This document shows, one piece after another, positions 20,716 through 30,543 of a stretch of 64,000 bases of DNA. The stretch covers positions 28,594,599-28,658,598 of the forward strand of contig NC_087063.1 of NCBI RefSeq assembly GCF_963678635.1, read 5' to 3'. The DNA comes from Symsagittifera roscoffensis (Eukaryota; Xenacoelomorpha; Acoela; Convolutidae). The notes beneath the pieces are model-generated. The model was not told the origin of the DNA and searched no databases. It saw only the letters and a program-made list of their open reading frames with translations. A program made the position numbers and the translations under genes. Each line of letters opens with the position of its first letter. Position 1 is the first letter of the stretch.

Positions 20716-22110
20716 TGTCCGTGTAGTATATGCCATCCGACCAAGATGCCGACATTTTTTTGATTGCAGGATACGTTCAAAATTTAATTAGTGACGTTAT
20801 CTGGGCGAAGAACCAAAAAGGATGAATTATTTAGAGAAAAAACTTTAGGTACATTTCGAGTATGCCAATTAACGACGCTTTTTGCGTTTTAGACCGAAAA
20901 ATGAAGGTCAGAAGTAACCGAAGTAGTAAATTATAAAAGATTTCAATTGAGCGTGAGTTGCTTGTAACAGTTTTTTTCTGCGATACCTGAAAAAGCGCAA
21001 AAATAAGAACATGGATTTTGCTGCCAAAAACAAGACAAAAGATATTAAAAACAGCAAGAATAAGCAACGATCAAGAAAATAAATACCAAAGAAGCTCTTC
21101 GTGTTGCAACGCTTTTACAGTTATAATCGTTGCTGGACGTTTTCCACCAATCAGGATGGCTAGAAGCCAAGATAGCAATTTTTCCGGTATGGAAGCACGA
21201 GCTTATTCGCTGAAGAGTAGAAACTTGGAAGGACCTCACATCGAACTGGGAAAGTTGTTTTTTTAAATTTGTTTTGAATTATGTTTTGAATTTATTTTAG
21301 TATAATCAATTTTGTGTTTATTATTTGTGTATAATTAAGGTAAAAACTCGATACATCTCGGATGGATAACATGTTTTTCTTTTTCGTACAAAAACAATAT
21401 TAAAACATTAGTTTTATAATATTTGGGTTCCAGTGCTGTTTTTAGGTTCGATCTCGTGATCTGGGGATGCTGAGACTCATCCATGAGCTCGCTATTTTCA
21501 CATGTGAGTTAAATTAGTTTGCTCGGCTAATACTCCTTAAACAGTAACAACTTTGTCGCCCCGATGTTACGAGAACCACATTAAATTGACTGGTTTGTTT
21601 TCACTGCGCCAAAAAGTTAAAACCTATTTTCAATGCCGAAAATTAAATAGCTCTTCATATCACCGAAAGTAAAAAAGCTATTCACAGCGTCGAATTTTTT
21701 TGTTTCTAGTCAATTACAATTGTTTTAAATATAATTGATTGCGCCAAGTTTCCTTCAAGTCAGTCTAGTATTCTTTCAACTTCGCTGCTCTTCGGCGGTA
21801 AAACTACTTGATCACCTGGATTTGGTAAAATTTACGTTTATTTTTTTGTCAGATATGTATTTAAAACAATCAATCTGCTATGTGAATAGCTTAAATTTTT
21901 TCGGCGCTGTGAAAAGCTATTAGTTTTTCGGCACTATAAATAGCTTCATAATTTTTGGCGTTGTGAATTTTCGGCGCTGTGGGAGCCCACCAATTGGCTG
22001 AGGTAGAGACGGTTAAAAGCACGCAAAGCTCTATTTGGACGCTAGCCAGTCGTTTTAGTATCTAGCTTAATTTTCCATCGGTATGTACTTCCGGGCGGCA
22101 ATACTTACCA
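20716..22110 (+). repeat. Terminal repeat B (LTR type), interrupted by a MITE
   Basis: Begins TGTCCGTGTAGTATATGCCA, nearly the same as repeat A, and ends ACTTACCA. Landmarks shared with A, C and D include GATCTCGTGATCTGGGGATG near 21,450 and GTAGAGACGGTTAAAAGCA near 22,000. About 380 bp inside it (21,602-21,981) belong to an inserted MITE, leaving about 1,015 bp. Downstream text (GCAAAGAGAAACCGCGC) matches the start of the internal region after repeat A (GAAGAAGAAACCGCGCC), so a third unit began here. Confidence 0.6.
21602..21981. mobile_element. MITE with inverted CACWGCGCC ends and sub-terminal repeats
   Basis: This segment is present in repeat B but absent from repeats A and C. It starts CACTGCGCCAAAAA and ends TTTTCGGCGCTGTG, so the ends are inverted copies of CAC(T/A)GCGCC. 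Inside, units reading AGCTATTCACAGCGTCGAA on the left and TTCGGCGCTGTGAAAAGCT on the right repeat several times in opposite orientation. There is no coding capacity. The target duplication is not clear. Confidence 0.55.
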
Positions 22111-22433
22111 GCAAAGAGAAACCGCGCTTGAACACGCGCGATGTGTTTAGAAGCAAGGAGTTGACACTTTGGTCAGAAAACTTTAAGGGTTTTTCATTCG
22201 AAAACTTACTGTTCTATTCAAAGTTTTGACTCAGAAACTTCCATCAAGTTAATTTAAAATCTTTCAAACATTTTGGAGAGTGTTTTTAATCTAGTCGAAT
22301 GTTTTTAAAGGTCATCTGATTTGTATTTTTTTAAACCCAATAATCTTTAATGAAAATCCTGACCATGCACATTTTTTGCGAAAACATTAGAAGTTTTTTT
22401 TTCAAAAACACCTTTTTTTTACTAGTCCTTTGA
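22111..22433 (+). other. Start of a third element unit, then old target DNA
   Basis: The first 50-60 bases resemble the beginning of the element's internal region after repeat A; the remainder is AT-rich DNA without coding potential. Bases 22,360-22,433 (GACCATGCACAT ... ACTAGTCCTTT) recur diverged at 26,893-26,965 and look like the left target duplication of the LINE. Confidence 0.4.
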
Positions 22434-22631
22434 GTGGGAGAGAGAGACAGAGAGAGAGTTTAAGCTTCTGTGTTTTACACAAGAGTTTGCGCCCATCACT
22501 TGACGGCCGAGCTGACTTTTTGCACCGGGTTGCATTGTCCAGAGTTGCTTATAAAAACCCAGAAATATAAATTGACTTCAGAGTAATCTCTGTTGAATTA
22601 ATTTCAGTATAATTTCGTTAGGTATGGTTTG

Positions 22632-24459
22632 TCAATTTGTTCGAGGTCGATATGTCCTTTTTTTCGAATTATTTTCATTAATTGACCGGTTCTCTTCCAA
22701 AAATTTTCGGCAGCCTTTATTATTCGAGTTTTTGTTATCGATGTTAGATCTTTTTCTCTTGTTTATGGGTTTTGTATTTGATTTTATTGGTAGTTCGATG
22801 TTGTAGCCGCCTTTCAACATTGATACTAGCATTAACAGATCATTTAGTTCGAAGTAATACGATAATGGGAGCAGTCTCAATTCAGTTAGTTTTTCTTTAT
22901 AGCTCTCATCCCAATTGACCATTATCCAACTAGTTGCTTTCGATTGGACACGTTCTATTTCTTTACTTTCAGTTTTGTTCACGAACCAAGCTGTTGACAC
23001 ATAAATTATTACATGTATTACATATCCTACGTACGAATTTAGCTTAGTGTTTTTAGCAGCCGGAGAGTAGATGTATCTTTTCAGGAAATAGAACGCTTTC
23101 CAAGCTTTATTACACCTATTTTCGACATTTGGTTTCCATGATAGTTTGCTGGCCATGATTAATCAAAAGTCCTTTCGTTGGGTTGTTTTAGAAAGCTATT
23201 TTGATTTCAACCTGAAGTCAAGCTTCACGCCTTCTTTCTGTTTTTTTTGGTAAGATATCGCATTTTCCTTGGTTTAATTCATTTTTTTTAGCTTTGCATC
23301 AATCTTCCACTTTCGATAGATCTTTCTGTATTTTTTCTGGCATCGAAGTTACAAGATTGAAATCATCCGCATAACCGAACACTTCAATTTCTGTCACTTC
23401 CTTTGACAGGTCGTTCACATATATTATGAAAAGTAGCGAGCTGAGTAATGAACCTTGAGTTGCATCACTATTGACAGGCGTTGTTTCAGAAATGCAGTAA
23501 TATATTTTAACGTTTTGTTGGCGATCAGCTAAGTAACTAGCAACTATTGTAGGAAAATTACCTCCATTGTCTAGTTTTTCAGTTTTTTGGAGCAGCAAAT
23601 TGTGTGCAACACTATCAAAAGTTTTTTTTGAAGTCAAGACATAACACATAAAGTTAATTTTCCTTTTCATCGTATTCTTTTGTATAGAATGTCTAAAAAC
23701 AAAGGTAGTTGAATAACAACTGACCGATGTCTTCTAAATCCGTGTTGCGATTGGTCTAGTTGCTTTTTTACAATGTCATACAGCTCATCAAAATAAGTTT
23801 TTCCAGGCTTTTTGATATGCTGCATAAAAGAATCATGGATCGATACTGTTCAATCATTGCTTTATTCTGGTCCTCAAGTATTGGTATTGTTTCACTTATT
23901 TTCGAATAGGATGGACAGAAGCCTTTATTTAGGGCATTTTTTTAAATCGATAATAATGACTTGGACAAAGATGGTAGATTTTTGAGCAATGTGTTTCCTA
24001 TCCGGTTTGGGCCACATGCCTTATAAGTTTGTAGCTTTGTACCAATTTTTGTTATATTTAATTCATTGATCTCGATTTTATTGAATTTTTGTCTATCGTA
24101 ACAATTTATCGTTATTTGACTACTTTTAAGGAACACATTGGAAAAAATTCACTAAAAAGTTGACACTTTTGCTCGTCCTCATGTGTTTTCTGATTTCTGT
24201 AAGTCGTAGTCACGGGGTACTTGCTGCTTTTGTGCATCAATTTGAGACACTTTTGAAGATCAGAGAATCATTGACCTCGAAAAATTTTACTATCAAACTC
24301 TGCTTGATCTTCGTTTAGCGTCATTTTCAGTCTCTTCTCCTTTTCCTAAGTTTGATAATTCTTTTGAGAGAAGATTTCTTCGACATTTTCCGTTTAAAAG
24401 TTGATATGATTTCGAAGAGGAGTGAGAATTCTTTTCAACCCATGGAGGGAGATTCGATC
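22632..24459 (-). pseudogene. LINE reverse transcriptase (broken)
   Basis: Reading leftwards from 24,459: a linker with PPWVEKN, a domain start KACGPNRIGNTLLKNLPSL (near 24,000, compare KACGPDGI of the family), palm motif A FDSVAHNLLL (near 23,610), ATQGSLLSSLLFIIYVNDL (near 23,440, compare PQGSVLGPLLF), the catalytic YADD at 23,362-23,373, and a C-terminal region with KATSWIMVNWDESY and LRLLPLSYYFELNDLLML typical of non-LTR elements (22,780-22,950). Frameshifts and stops separate at least four open pieces (23,942-24,136; 23,299-23,670; 22,632-23,156; linker), so it is inactive. Confidence 0.8.
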
Positions 24460-25461
24460 TGTGTGTGGTTGTTTTGGTTGTTTAGGGAACCTTTTCGGTT
24501 AACATTCGATCAAGCCATTCGTATCATTATTTTGCTAGTTCATCAATGCTACTATAGCAATAGGGATGTGCCAGTCGGTCATGTTTGGAAGTTTGACCTT
24601 CAGCAACACAAGAAACGTAACTTTGGGTTGAGATGAAATTTTTCAAAAATTCGAATTGGACATGTCATGTTCAAGTTTCTCGCGACAACTGAAAACGAGA
24701 AAATACAAAAATTGGAAGAACCGATTTACAATCGTGGGAAAGTGGTCAAAAAAGCAGAGGGAAATTGCTATTCGCAATTTTCAGACATAGAAATATACCA
24801 GAGTAGAGCTGTCTTGTTCGAAACAGAAGGCAGAGTGATTACGAACAATAAAAAAGCAAATTGGAAGTGGACCAGGGTGAAAGGTAGACAACTGAAGTTT
24901 CTCAATGGTCCAGCGACAAAAACTTATATCTCAAGTTAAAACTCGATTCTCAAGCTGGGACTTGTTAATTTGAAACTCCTCGAGTCAAAACTTAATTCCT
25001 TGGTCATTCTGGAGTTTTTTATTGATTTATTTACCCAAATTTTAGAGTGTGCCTGTATGTGAGTACCCAATTTGTTTTTCTTGAGTGTGTTTATGATTGT
25101 CATGTTGAGATAAGGCGAGTTTTAGGTTGATCTATCTGAAATGGATCAAAGTTCCACTGTCTAATGAAAAGTAACTATACGGATTGTTCGGACCCTGTTT
25201 TTAACGGCGTTCGCGTGTTTTGGGTATTTTGAGATCTAAGTATGGAGGCTTTCTTATTTTCTAGGGTGGGGGGGGGGGGTATTTTGGTAGTGATCTTTAA
25301 GCTGTAACAATGGTTTGAGTCTCATGTGGCAAGTGAACCGAATTGGCTCCGACAATTCGAGGTAGAAAAACACAAGAGATAGTGTTCCTGACTCTTGAGC
25401 CAATGGTTATAGGGCCTATTTTTCTATAGCCTCATATGTGACTTGAGTAGGCGACTGTTAC
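24460..25461 (+). repeat. Solo terminal repeat D inserted in the LINE
   Basis: A diverged relative of repeats A, B and C, standing alone inside the LINE coding sequence. It begins TGTGTGTGG and ends GGCGACTGTTACA, compare GGGCGAATGTTAC(A) in A and C. Internal landmarks are GTTGATCTATCTGAAATGGA near 25,120 and CGGACCCTGTTTTTAACGG near 25,190. GATC lies directly before the first TGT (24,456-24,459) and GGATC directly after the last ACA (25,462-25,466), a 4-5 bp target duplication. LINE text is continuous across it. It also holds a run of 11 G near 25,267. Confidence 0.65.
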
Positions 25462-26220
25462 AGGATCAAAAGGGTGCTCTTCTATGTAGTAGTTTGAGAT
25501 TTTCAAGTCTACCTTGTTAAAAGCAAACTTTTCCTGTTTGCTTTTGTGCTTAATTTCTGTTTCTTGTTGCAGTGCAACAACAAAGGCTTCCTGGTCCGTG
25601 TTGGAGCTTTTAATAAATTCGTTGCCACAAGATCGGTTGACGATTATGTTTATATAGTTTGTTAACAACACATCTAACTGGTTGTTCTCTTTTTGTTTTA
25701 GGGACTCATGAAAATTTAATTCCGATAAGCACTCAAGAAAATTGTTTTTATAATCATTCTGCGAGTATAATGTCATGATTAAAGCACTCGAAATTCATAT
25801 CTCTCGTGAGTATGACTAATTTACAATTTTCTTTTTTTTCGCATATGTCATAATTTCTTCTATCAGGGATACAGTAGAAGATTAGGTCACAATTCCTGTA
25901 GGGAATATACAAACAACATATTAATGCTGAGTCATCTTATGATTTAACTTTGATTGCAACATTTTCATTTTTTTGTTTCAGTAAAAATTCGTTCGTGAGG
26001 CATGCTTTTGATGGCTATGAGCACTTCTCCATGTTTCAATTTGCAATTTTCAGTAGTTCTATCATTTGTCAGAATCGTGTAGTCATTTAGGAAAAGGCTC
26101 TCTTCAAGTATTTCATTGGATAGCCATGTCTCTATTAAACAAAGGATGTCCCAGTTATTTTCTATTGCTAAACAATTAACAAAGTTTGAGTGTCCTTCTG
26201 CTGCAGCAATTTGAGGTTAC
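25462..26220 (-). pseudogene. LINE APE-type endonuclease (broken)
   Basis: The C-terminal part reads NNFLECLSELNFHESLKQ ... NQLDVLLTN (near 25,640-25,740), the usual end of APE endonucleases of LINEs. Further upstream the text WDILCLIETWLSNEILEE (near 26,100-26,155) contains the ETWL motif of this enzyme family. Stops and frameshifts interrupt the middle. It lies between ORF1 and the reverse transcriptase, in the expected order. Confidence 0.7.
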
Positions 26221-26246
26221 ATATTCTTATTTCACTTGCTTTGATA

Positions 26247-26892
26247 CTATTGGTTATCATTTCTCTGCGCTTTTGCAGGAGGTGTCTTTTCAACAGCTTG
26301 ATCCTCTGGATTTAATTTTTTACTTCGGAAAACGGGTGTTTTGTAGTCTTTCATTTTGGTAAGTAACATGAGTATTAGCTGTTTTGCATAGTCACCGTCA
26401 ATCTTGACAATTAGGGTGAGATCTTTCCCTTCAATAAAATTTTGTAGTCGTTTTAAATCAGTGAAATTGCAAGTTACTCTCAATTGTTTCGTGACATATT
26501 TCACTTGCTTGAGATGATGGTAGTATCTTTAACGGCTATTGTTTGTTTTTAGTGCGGGGTTGCATCGAAACTTTAACCTTATTCCGTCAAAGTTTTGTTG
26601 ATTTGTCGGTTTTTTGGTTTGATGCATTTGCTTATTTGTGGGTTTTGGTACGGAAGGAGGGCGGGAGTAGCCAATTTTCATCCATTTTCTTTTTCATTTT
26701 TTTATTTAGGTAATTATCGATAAATTGTTATCTTTGATTTCGGTTCTCATTTCTTCAACTTCCTGTTTTAGTCCTTTTTCTTCAGTGTTCTCTCTGAAGT
26801 TTGCGATATGTTTTAACAAGGAATCTTTTTTCTTTCGATCTATACAGCTTTGGCATATAAGAAAAATGTTATTAAGAATGCCACTAATACTT
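26247..26892 (-). pseudogene. LINE ORF1 fragment (broken, 5' truncated)
   Basis: Two open pieces. The first (right) carries CQSCIDRKKKDSLLKHIANF followed by an E/K-rich probable coiled coil (near 26,730-26,850). The second (26,247-26,504) carries LKRLQNFIEGKDLTLIVKI and a basic tail. This fits ORF1 of CR1-like LINEs, which combine a Cys-rich segment, a coiled coil and a nucleic-acid-binding part. The 5' end is cut at the target duplication. Confidence 0.5.
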
Positions 26893-26965
26893 GACCATGC
26901 ACATAGTTGCGAAATTGTTAGAAATTTACTTTTTCTCAAAAACTCCCTTATTTCACTAGTCCTTT
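26893..26965. repeat. Right target-site duplication of the LINE
   Basis: GACCATGCACAT ... CAAAAACTCC ... ACTAGTCCTTT, matching 22,360-22,433 in order with several differences. The length (about 73 bp) is long for a LINE, but both copies abut the LINE ends exactly. Confidence 0.5.
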
Positions 26966-26973
26966 ATTATTTC

Positions 26974-27885
26974 TGTGACATTCGACCAGAATGGACCAAA
27001 ACGCACATTCAGCATATTCGAGTTTTTAACAGCGAACCTTCCGAATTGACGGTTTTAAGCGATTAACGACGTTATTGGGACGATTAGTCAAACGGTGAAG
27101 GTCAAGATATTCTGGTGTTTTAAAATTTTGAAAATTCGAAGTATGACGTCATATTTCTGAGAAACGTCAGAAACGGTCATTTTGGCAGAAAACCGGAAGA
27201 AAAACACAACAACATTAGTTGCGATAGCGTGAACAACGAGAATTGTGCTTGAAAAACAACGACGAATTGCAGAAGTAGCAGAGACCGTTCCGAGTTGCAA
27301 CTATTGTGTCGCTACAATAGCTGCAAGGCCGTTGCGAACAACAGTGAAGGGTGGAAAACCAGCCTTCCGGAAGGAGAATAAGAGCCTTATTTCCCCGGAA
27401 TTAGGAATCCGGAGGGGTCTCGGGCTGGAACTTTTATTAACTTATATAAACTTTTAGCTTCCCTATTATGTCCTGAATTGAATTTAATTAACATCTGAAT
27501 TCGTTCTGCTAAGATGAGAAGCTAGGAGTTGGGGGAGAGGGTTGATCCATCTTCGATGGAGATGATGATTTTTATCTACTGAACAAAAACAATATTAATT
27601 CAATAAATAGTCGTAGCCCTGTTTTTAGGAGTGACCTCGTGGTCTGGGGATACTGAGACCCAGCCATGAGCTCACTATTTCTGCATGTAATTAAGTTAAT
27701 TTGAGTGTTTTGACCGAAGCCGAAAGCAGTAACGTTTTTGTCGACCCGATGTTAGAAAGACCACCGAAAGTACTGGCTTGGTAGAGACGGTTAAAAGCAT
27801 GTAAAGCTCTGTTTAGACGTTAGCCAGTCGTCTTGGGACTTAGTTTTATTTTCCGTCGATATGTATCTTCCGGGCGAATGTTACT
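26974..27885 (+). repeat. Terminal repeat C (LTR type), probably solo
   Basis: About 912 bp, beginning TGTGACATTCGACCAG and ending GGGCGAATGTTAC. It aligns with repeats A, B and D over its length, best in GTTGATCCATCTTCGATGGA (27,541), CTCGTGGTCTGGGGATACTG (27,634) and GGTAGAGACGGTTAAAAGCA (27,780). A TATATAAA motif lies at 27,443-27,450. TTTC occurs at both borders and could be a 4-bp target duplication. No internal region adjoins it on either side. Confidence 0.6.
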
Positions 27886-28542
27886 TTCATTCAGTCAATA
27901 AACCATTGGAGTTTCATAAATTTGGCGAATAAATACGCGAATGGAAGTAAAGAGTCAGATGGTTGGGAATCAAGGCAATCATATGTCTTTAAAATGGCCA
28001 ATCAGATGTTGCCCGTGTCACCAAAATTTGTCAGTATGTAATTTTTAAGAAAAAAGAGTAAATTACAAAAGGGGCCCTTCGTTTAATTACGATCAGTGCA
28101 CCAGCGTTTTAAAAATGCATATATATCAGCATTGTATCATTATCAATGACGTCATATATCAGCATTAAATGCATAGTCATAATGTTAATTTATCTTAGCT
28201 GTCCTACCTCTACAATTGCGCTTTTAGAGTTGTCGACAATTTGAACTTTGCGCAGCGATTTGCACCCCATTATGCAAAGTATAGAGCTCCCGAGGAGCGC
28301 GAAGCTTATTTTAGTTCTCATGTAATTTATTGATTCTTGGTAGCTTTCTTGTCATAAGGGATACTTGTTCTGGGTCATAAGAAAGTCTTCGCAATTTTTG
28401 TTTCGTCAGTAGTAAAACCGTTGACAAACCGTTCCCAGGAAATTGTCACCATAATAATCTGTAAAGAGAGGACTACTTGCTCACAGAAATTATCTGTGGT
28501 GGCTTATGAGTAGTAGTAGTTTGCTTTCAGACTTGAATTAAA
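27886..28542 (+). other. Upstream region of the RPL18 gene
   Basis: No coding sequence seen. A pyrimidine-rich tract followed by AG (GTAGTTTGCTTTCAG) ends 13 bases before the RPL18 start codon. It could be the 3' end of a 5'-UTR intron or a trans-splice acceptor. A short inverted AT-rich stretch occurs near 28,110-28,180. No clear TATA box was assigned. Confidence 0.3.
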
Positions 28543-28783
28543 ATGGGTATCGACCTTGACCACCGATTCGACCGCAAGGCGAAACGAGTTGACCCGAAAA
28601 GTGATGACAACTACTTGAGGTTGCTAGTTCAGCTCTACAAATTTCTAAGTCGAAGAACGCAGAGCAAATTCAATCGAATTGTGCTAAAGAGGCTGTGCAT
28701 GGCGAGAAGGTTCAGACCGCCCATGTCACTAAAAAGATTGATAAGAGTTATGCTGCGGACCCGCGTGACCCCTTCAGGAAAGG
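28543..28783 (+). CDS. RPL18: 60S ribosomal protein L18 (eL18), exon 1
   Basis: The first 80 codons of cytosolic ribosomal protein eL18, a component of the large ribosomal subunit. The start [15 protein letters not shown] and the following [19 protein letters not shown] and [14 protein letters not shown] match the animal family closely, with a few unusual substitutions (e.g. [12 protein letters not shown] for the usual PPLSLSRMIRKM). The ATG at 28,543 is the conserved family start. The donor is uncertain. GTAAAT at 28,784 gives phase 1, while GTGACC at 28,765 would give a protein of more usual length (the human protein has 188 residues). A pyrimidine tract and AG lie just upstream. Confidence 0.9.
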
Positions 28784-29155
28784 GTAAATTGTCAGAAAGT
28801 TTTGATTACAGGACAAACAATACGTTGTCGAACTCAAGATTAACTGGGGGTTTTTGTACCGTATCTAAAATCCTACCTATCATTTTCTCCTATCATTTCC
28901 AATACGGCCGTAAATGTGGAAGATACCTCTCCTTTTGATAGTTGTTTGTTCAGCAATATATTAAATTTTGGCTAATGCACGTGCAATTATCTGGCAAAAT
29001 GTGATTTATCAGGGAAAGGTAAGTCTAGAAGCAGAATCATATAATGTTTTGTTTTTTCTAAGCACCCCATCCTTAAAAATATGAGGAGAAATGAAGCATC
29101 GGTTATTACATTTTGAACGAATTTGAAATAAGAAAAAAATCTGGAAAATGTTTAG

Positions 29156-29526
29156 AAGCAAAGCCAGTTAGCGCCATCAAGCATGGTTTGACTGCTGTAG
29201 TTGTGGGATCATTGACCGATGACATACGGAGATATGAGATCCCCAAGGGACTCAAAGTTTGCGCTCTTCACGTGACCGCCTCTGCAAGAAAGCGAATTTT
29301 GGAGGCTGGCGGAGAAATCATTACCTTCGATGTCCTTGCTCAGCGATCTCCTAAAGGAGAGAAAACTGTTCTGATGCAAGGACACAGGAATTCTCGTGAG
29401 GCTCAGAAGCATTTCGGACCGGCCCCTGGAACACCTGGAAGTCACACGAAGCCTTACGTTAAGTCAAAAGGAAGGAAGTTCGAACGTGCTCGAGGCCGAA
29501 GAGCCAGTCGTGGCTACAAGAACTAA
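29156..29526 (+). CDS. RPL18: 60S ribosomal protein L18 (eL18), exon 2
   Basis: The rest of eL18: [59 protein letters not shown] and the nearly invariant end [18 protein letters not shown], then TAA at 29,524. The acceptor may be the TTTAG ending at 29,155, the CCAG ending at 29,167 (both fit a phase-1 donor at 28,784), or an AAG ending at 29,178 (fits a phase-0 donor at 28,765). The first two give 199-203 residues with 11-15 extra residues at the junction; the last gives nearly the family length. Apart from this junction the gene is intact. The intron is about 370-410 bp. Confidence 0.9.
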
Positions 29527-30496
29527 AAATTCTGCGATGACCTATGTTGATTGGTTAATACTAGTTGTCAATGGTCATTTTCATTGAATTGAATGTTCTT
29601 CAACTCCAGATAATTTTCGTGTAGAAGCTAATATTTGAACATCGAGAAGACCCGATTTATTTAGCCATCAAAAGATAAAGCTTAGGTTTTGGTCAAGAAT
29701 GAATCAAACAGCTCAGTAGCTTTTAAATTATCGTTTCAGTGATTGACTTTTCATGAAACTTGCAAAAGAAGCTGTCTTTTAAGAAACTCAGAAAACAATT
29801 TATTTGTTTTCTTAATGGACAGGTAAAGATTAGAATTAGTTCAAGTCTGTCTACCTGAATTAATCTTGATGACTAAATATGCTAGAAAAGTTATCACAGT
29901 TTAAGCAACGCAAAGCAGTTGCTTATACCATTTTTATGAGTTAGTTGAACAAAGCATATTCAGATTTTCAAGCTGAGAGTTGCATTGGTTGGCGTAGAAA
30001 TAAAGTCTACTAGCAAATTTAAAAATTAGAGCAGATTCGTCAATCTGGTATCAGTGTTCCGTTTTAAAAGCCTCAGTCATCATGTCGGCTAGACGGAAAA
30101 ATCCAGGTGAGTCATCTGAAACTTTTTATAAACGGACTGGCAAAATTAAAGTTTTGAAATGGTTTGATTTACACAACACAAAAAATTCAACTTATTTTGA
30201 GCTTTTACTAGCCAACTCTTACGCTTCTACATGCGAACTTACCAGCTTGATCGAAAATCTTCACGGATCCTTTGGTGATTATTTATTGCGTAATTAACAG
30301 AAATTGCGTCAACTTAAGATAGACGTAACTCTGCTTGAAGTTTTTTTCATGTTACAAGATTGGAGTTGTAAGATATGGGGTCTTGAAAATTAATTCAAGC
30401 AATTTGAAGTTTATAAAAACATAATATTTTAACACTTGCGAGAGCCAGTTTTGTGTAATCGGGAACTAGACATAATTGCGTAAACAACTTTCAGGG
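29527..30496 (+). other. Downstream of RPL18; no confirmed gene
   Basis: AT-rich DNA. An AATAAA near 29,998 is a possible polyadenylation signal but is about 470 bp past the stop. No long coding sequence is supported. One candidate short first exon (30,082-30,106) is listed separately. Confidence 0.3.
30082..30106 (+). CDS. Candidate short first coding exon (speculative)
   Basis: ATG followed by codons MSARRKNP and then a textbook donor CCAG|GTGAGT at 30,107. No downstream exon that would continue it was recognised, so it may be chance. It would read in phase 1. Confidence 0.15.
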
Positions 30497-30543
30497 GCTC
30501 TCACACTTGATGCGGAGGTAACGCGGTTGCCTTTGCACCCTTA
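30485..30543 (+). repeat. tRNA-like SINE head, left piece (split by a MITE)
   Basis: GCTCTCACACTTGATG and GGAGGTAACGCGGTTGCC resemble the 5' half and A box of a tRNA. The continuation resumes at 31,313 with the B box GGTTCGAATCC (31,320-31,330) and CCCAACAGAGC, whose AGAGC can pair with the GCTCT start (30,497) as an acceptor stem. A related copy lies at 43,520-43,610. The pieces are separated by a MITE that duplicated CACCCTTA. Confidence 0.6.

Larger units (their letters stand above)
22434..26892 (-). mobile_element. 5'-truncated LINE (CR1/Jockey-like), split by solo repeat D
   Basis: Reading right to left: a coiled-coil ORF1 fragment, an APE-type endonuclease and a reverse transcriptase with its C-terminal region, i.e. 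a non-LTR retrotransposon of the CR1/Jockey type. The 3' end is at the left, where a CTCTCT-rich microsatellite (22,435-22,460) lies against the target duplication; CR1-type elements often end in short repeats. Flanking duplications of about 73 bp (22,360-22,433 and 26,893-26,965) agree at roughly 80 percent by eye, so the insertion is old. The coding sequence carries stops and frameshifts throughout. Solo repeat D (24,460-25,461) interrupts it between endonuclease and transcriptase. Confidence 0.75.

Noticed and set aside
25260-25280. G-run as a telomere or quadruplex feature of the host
   Set aside because: It is a simple run of 11 G inside solo repeat D, without a repeated GGG-loop pattern.
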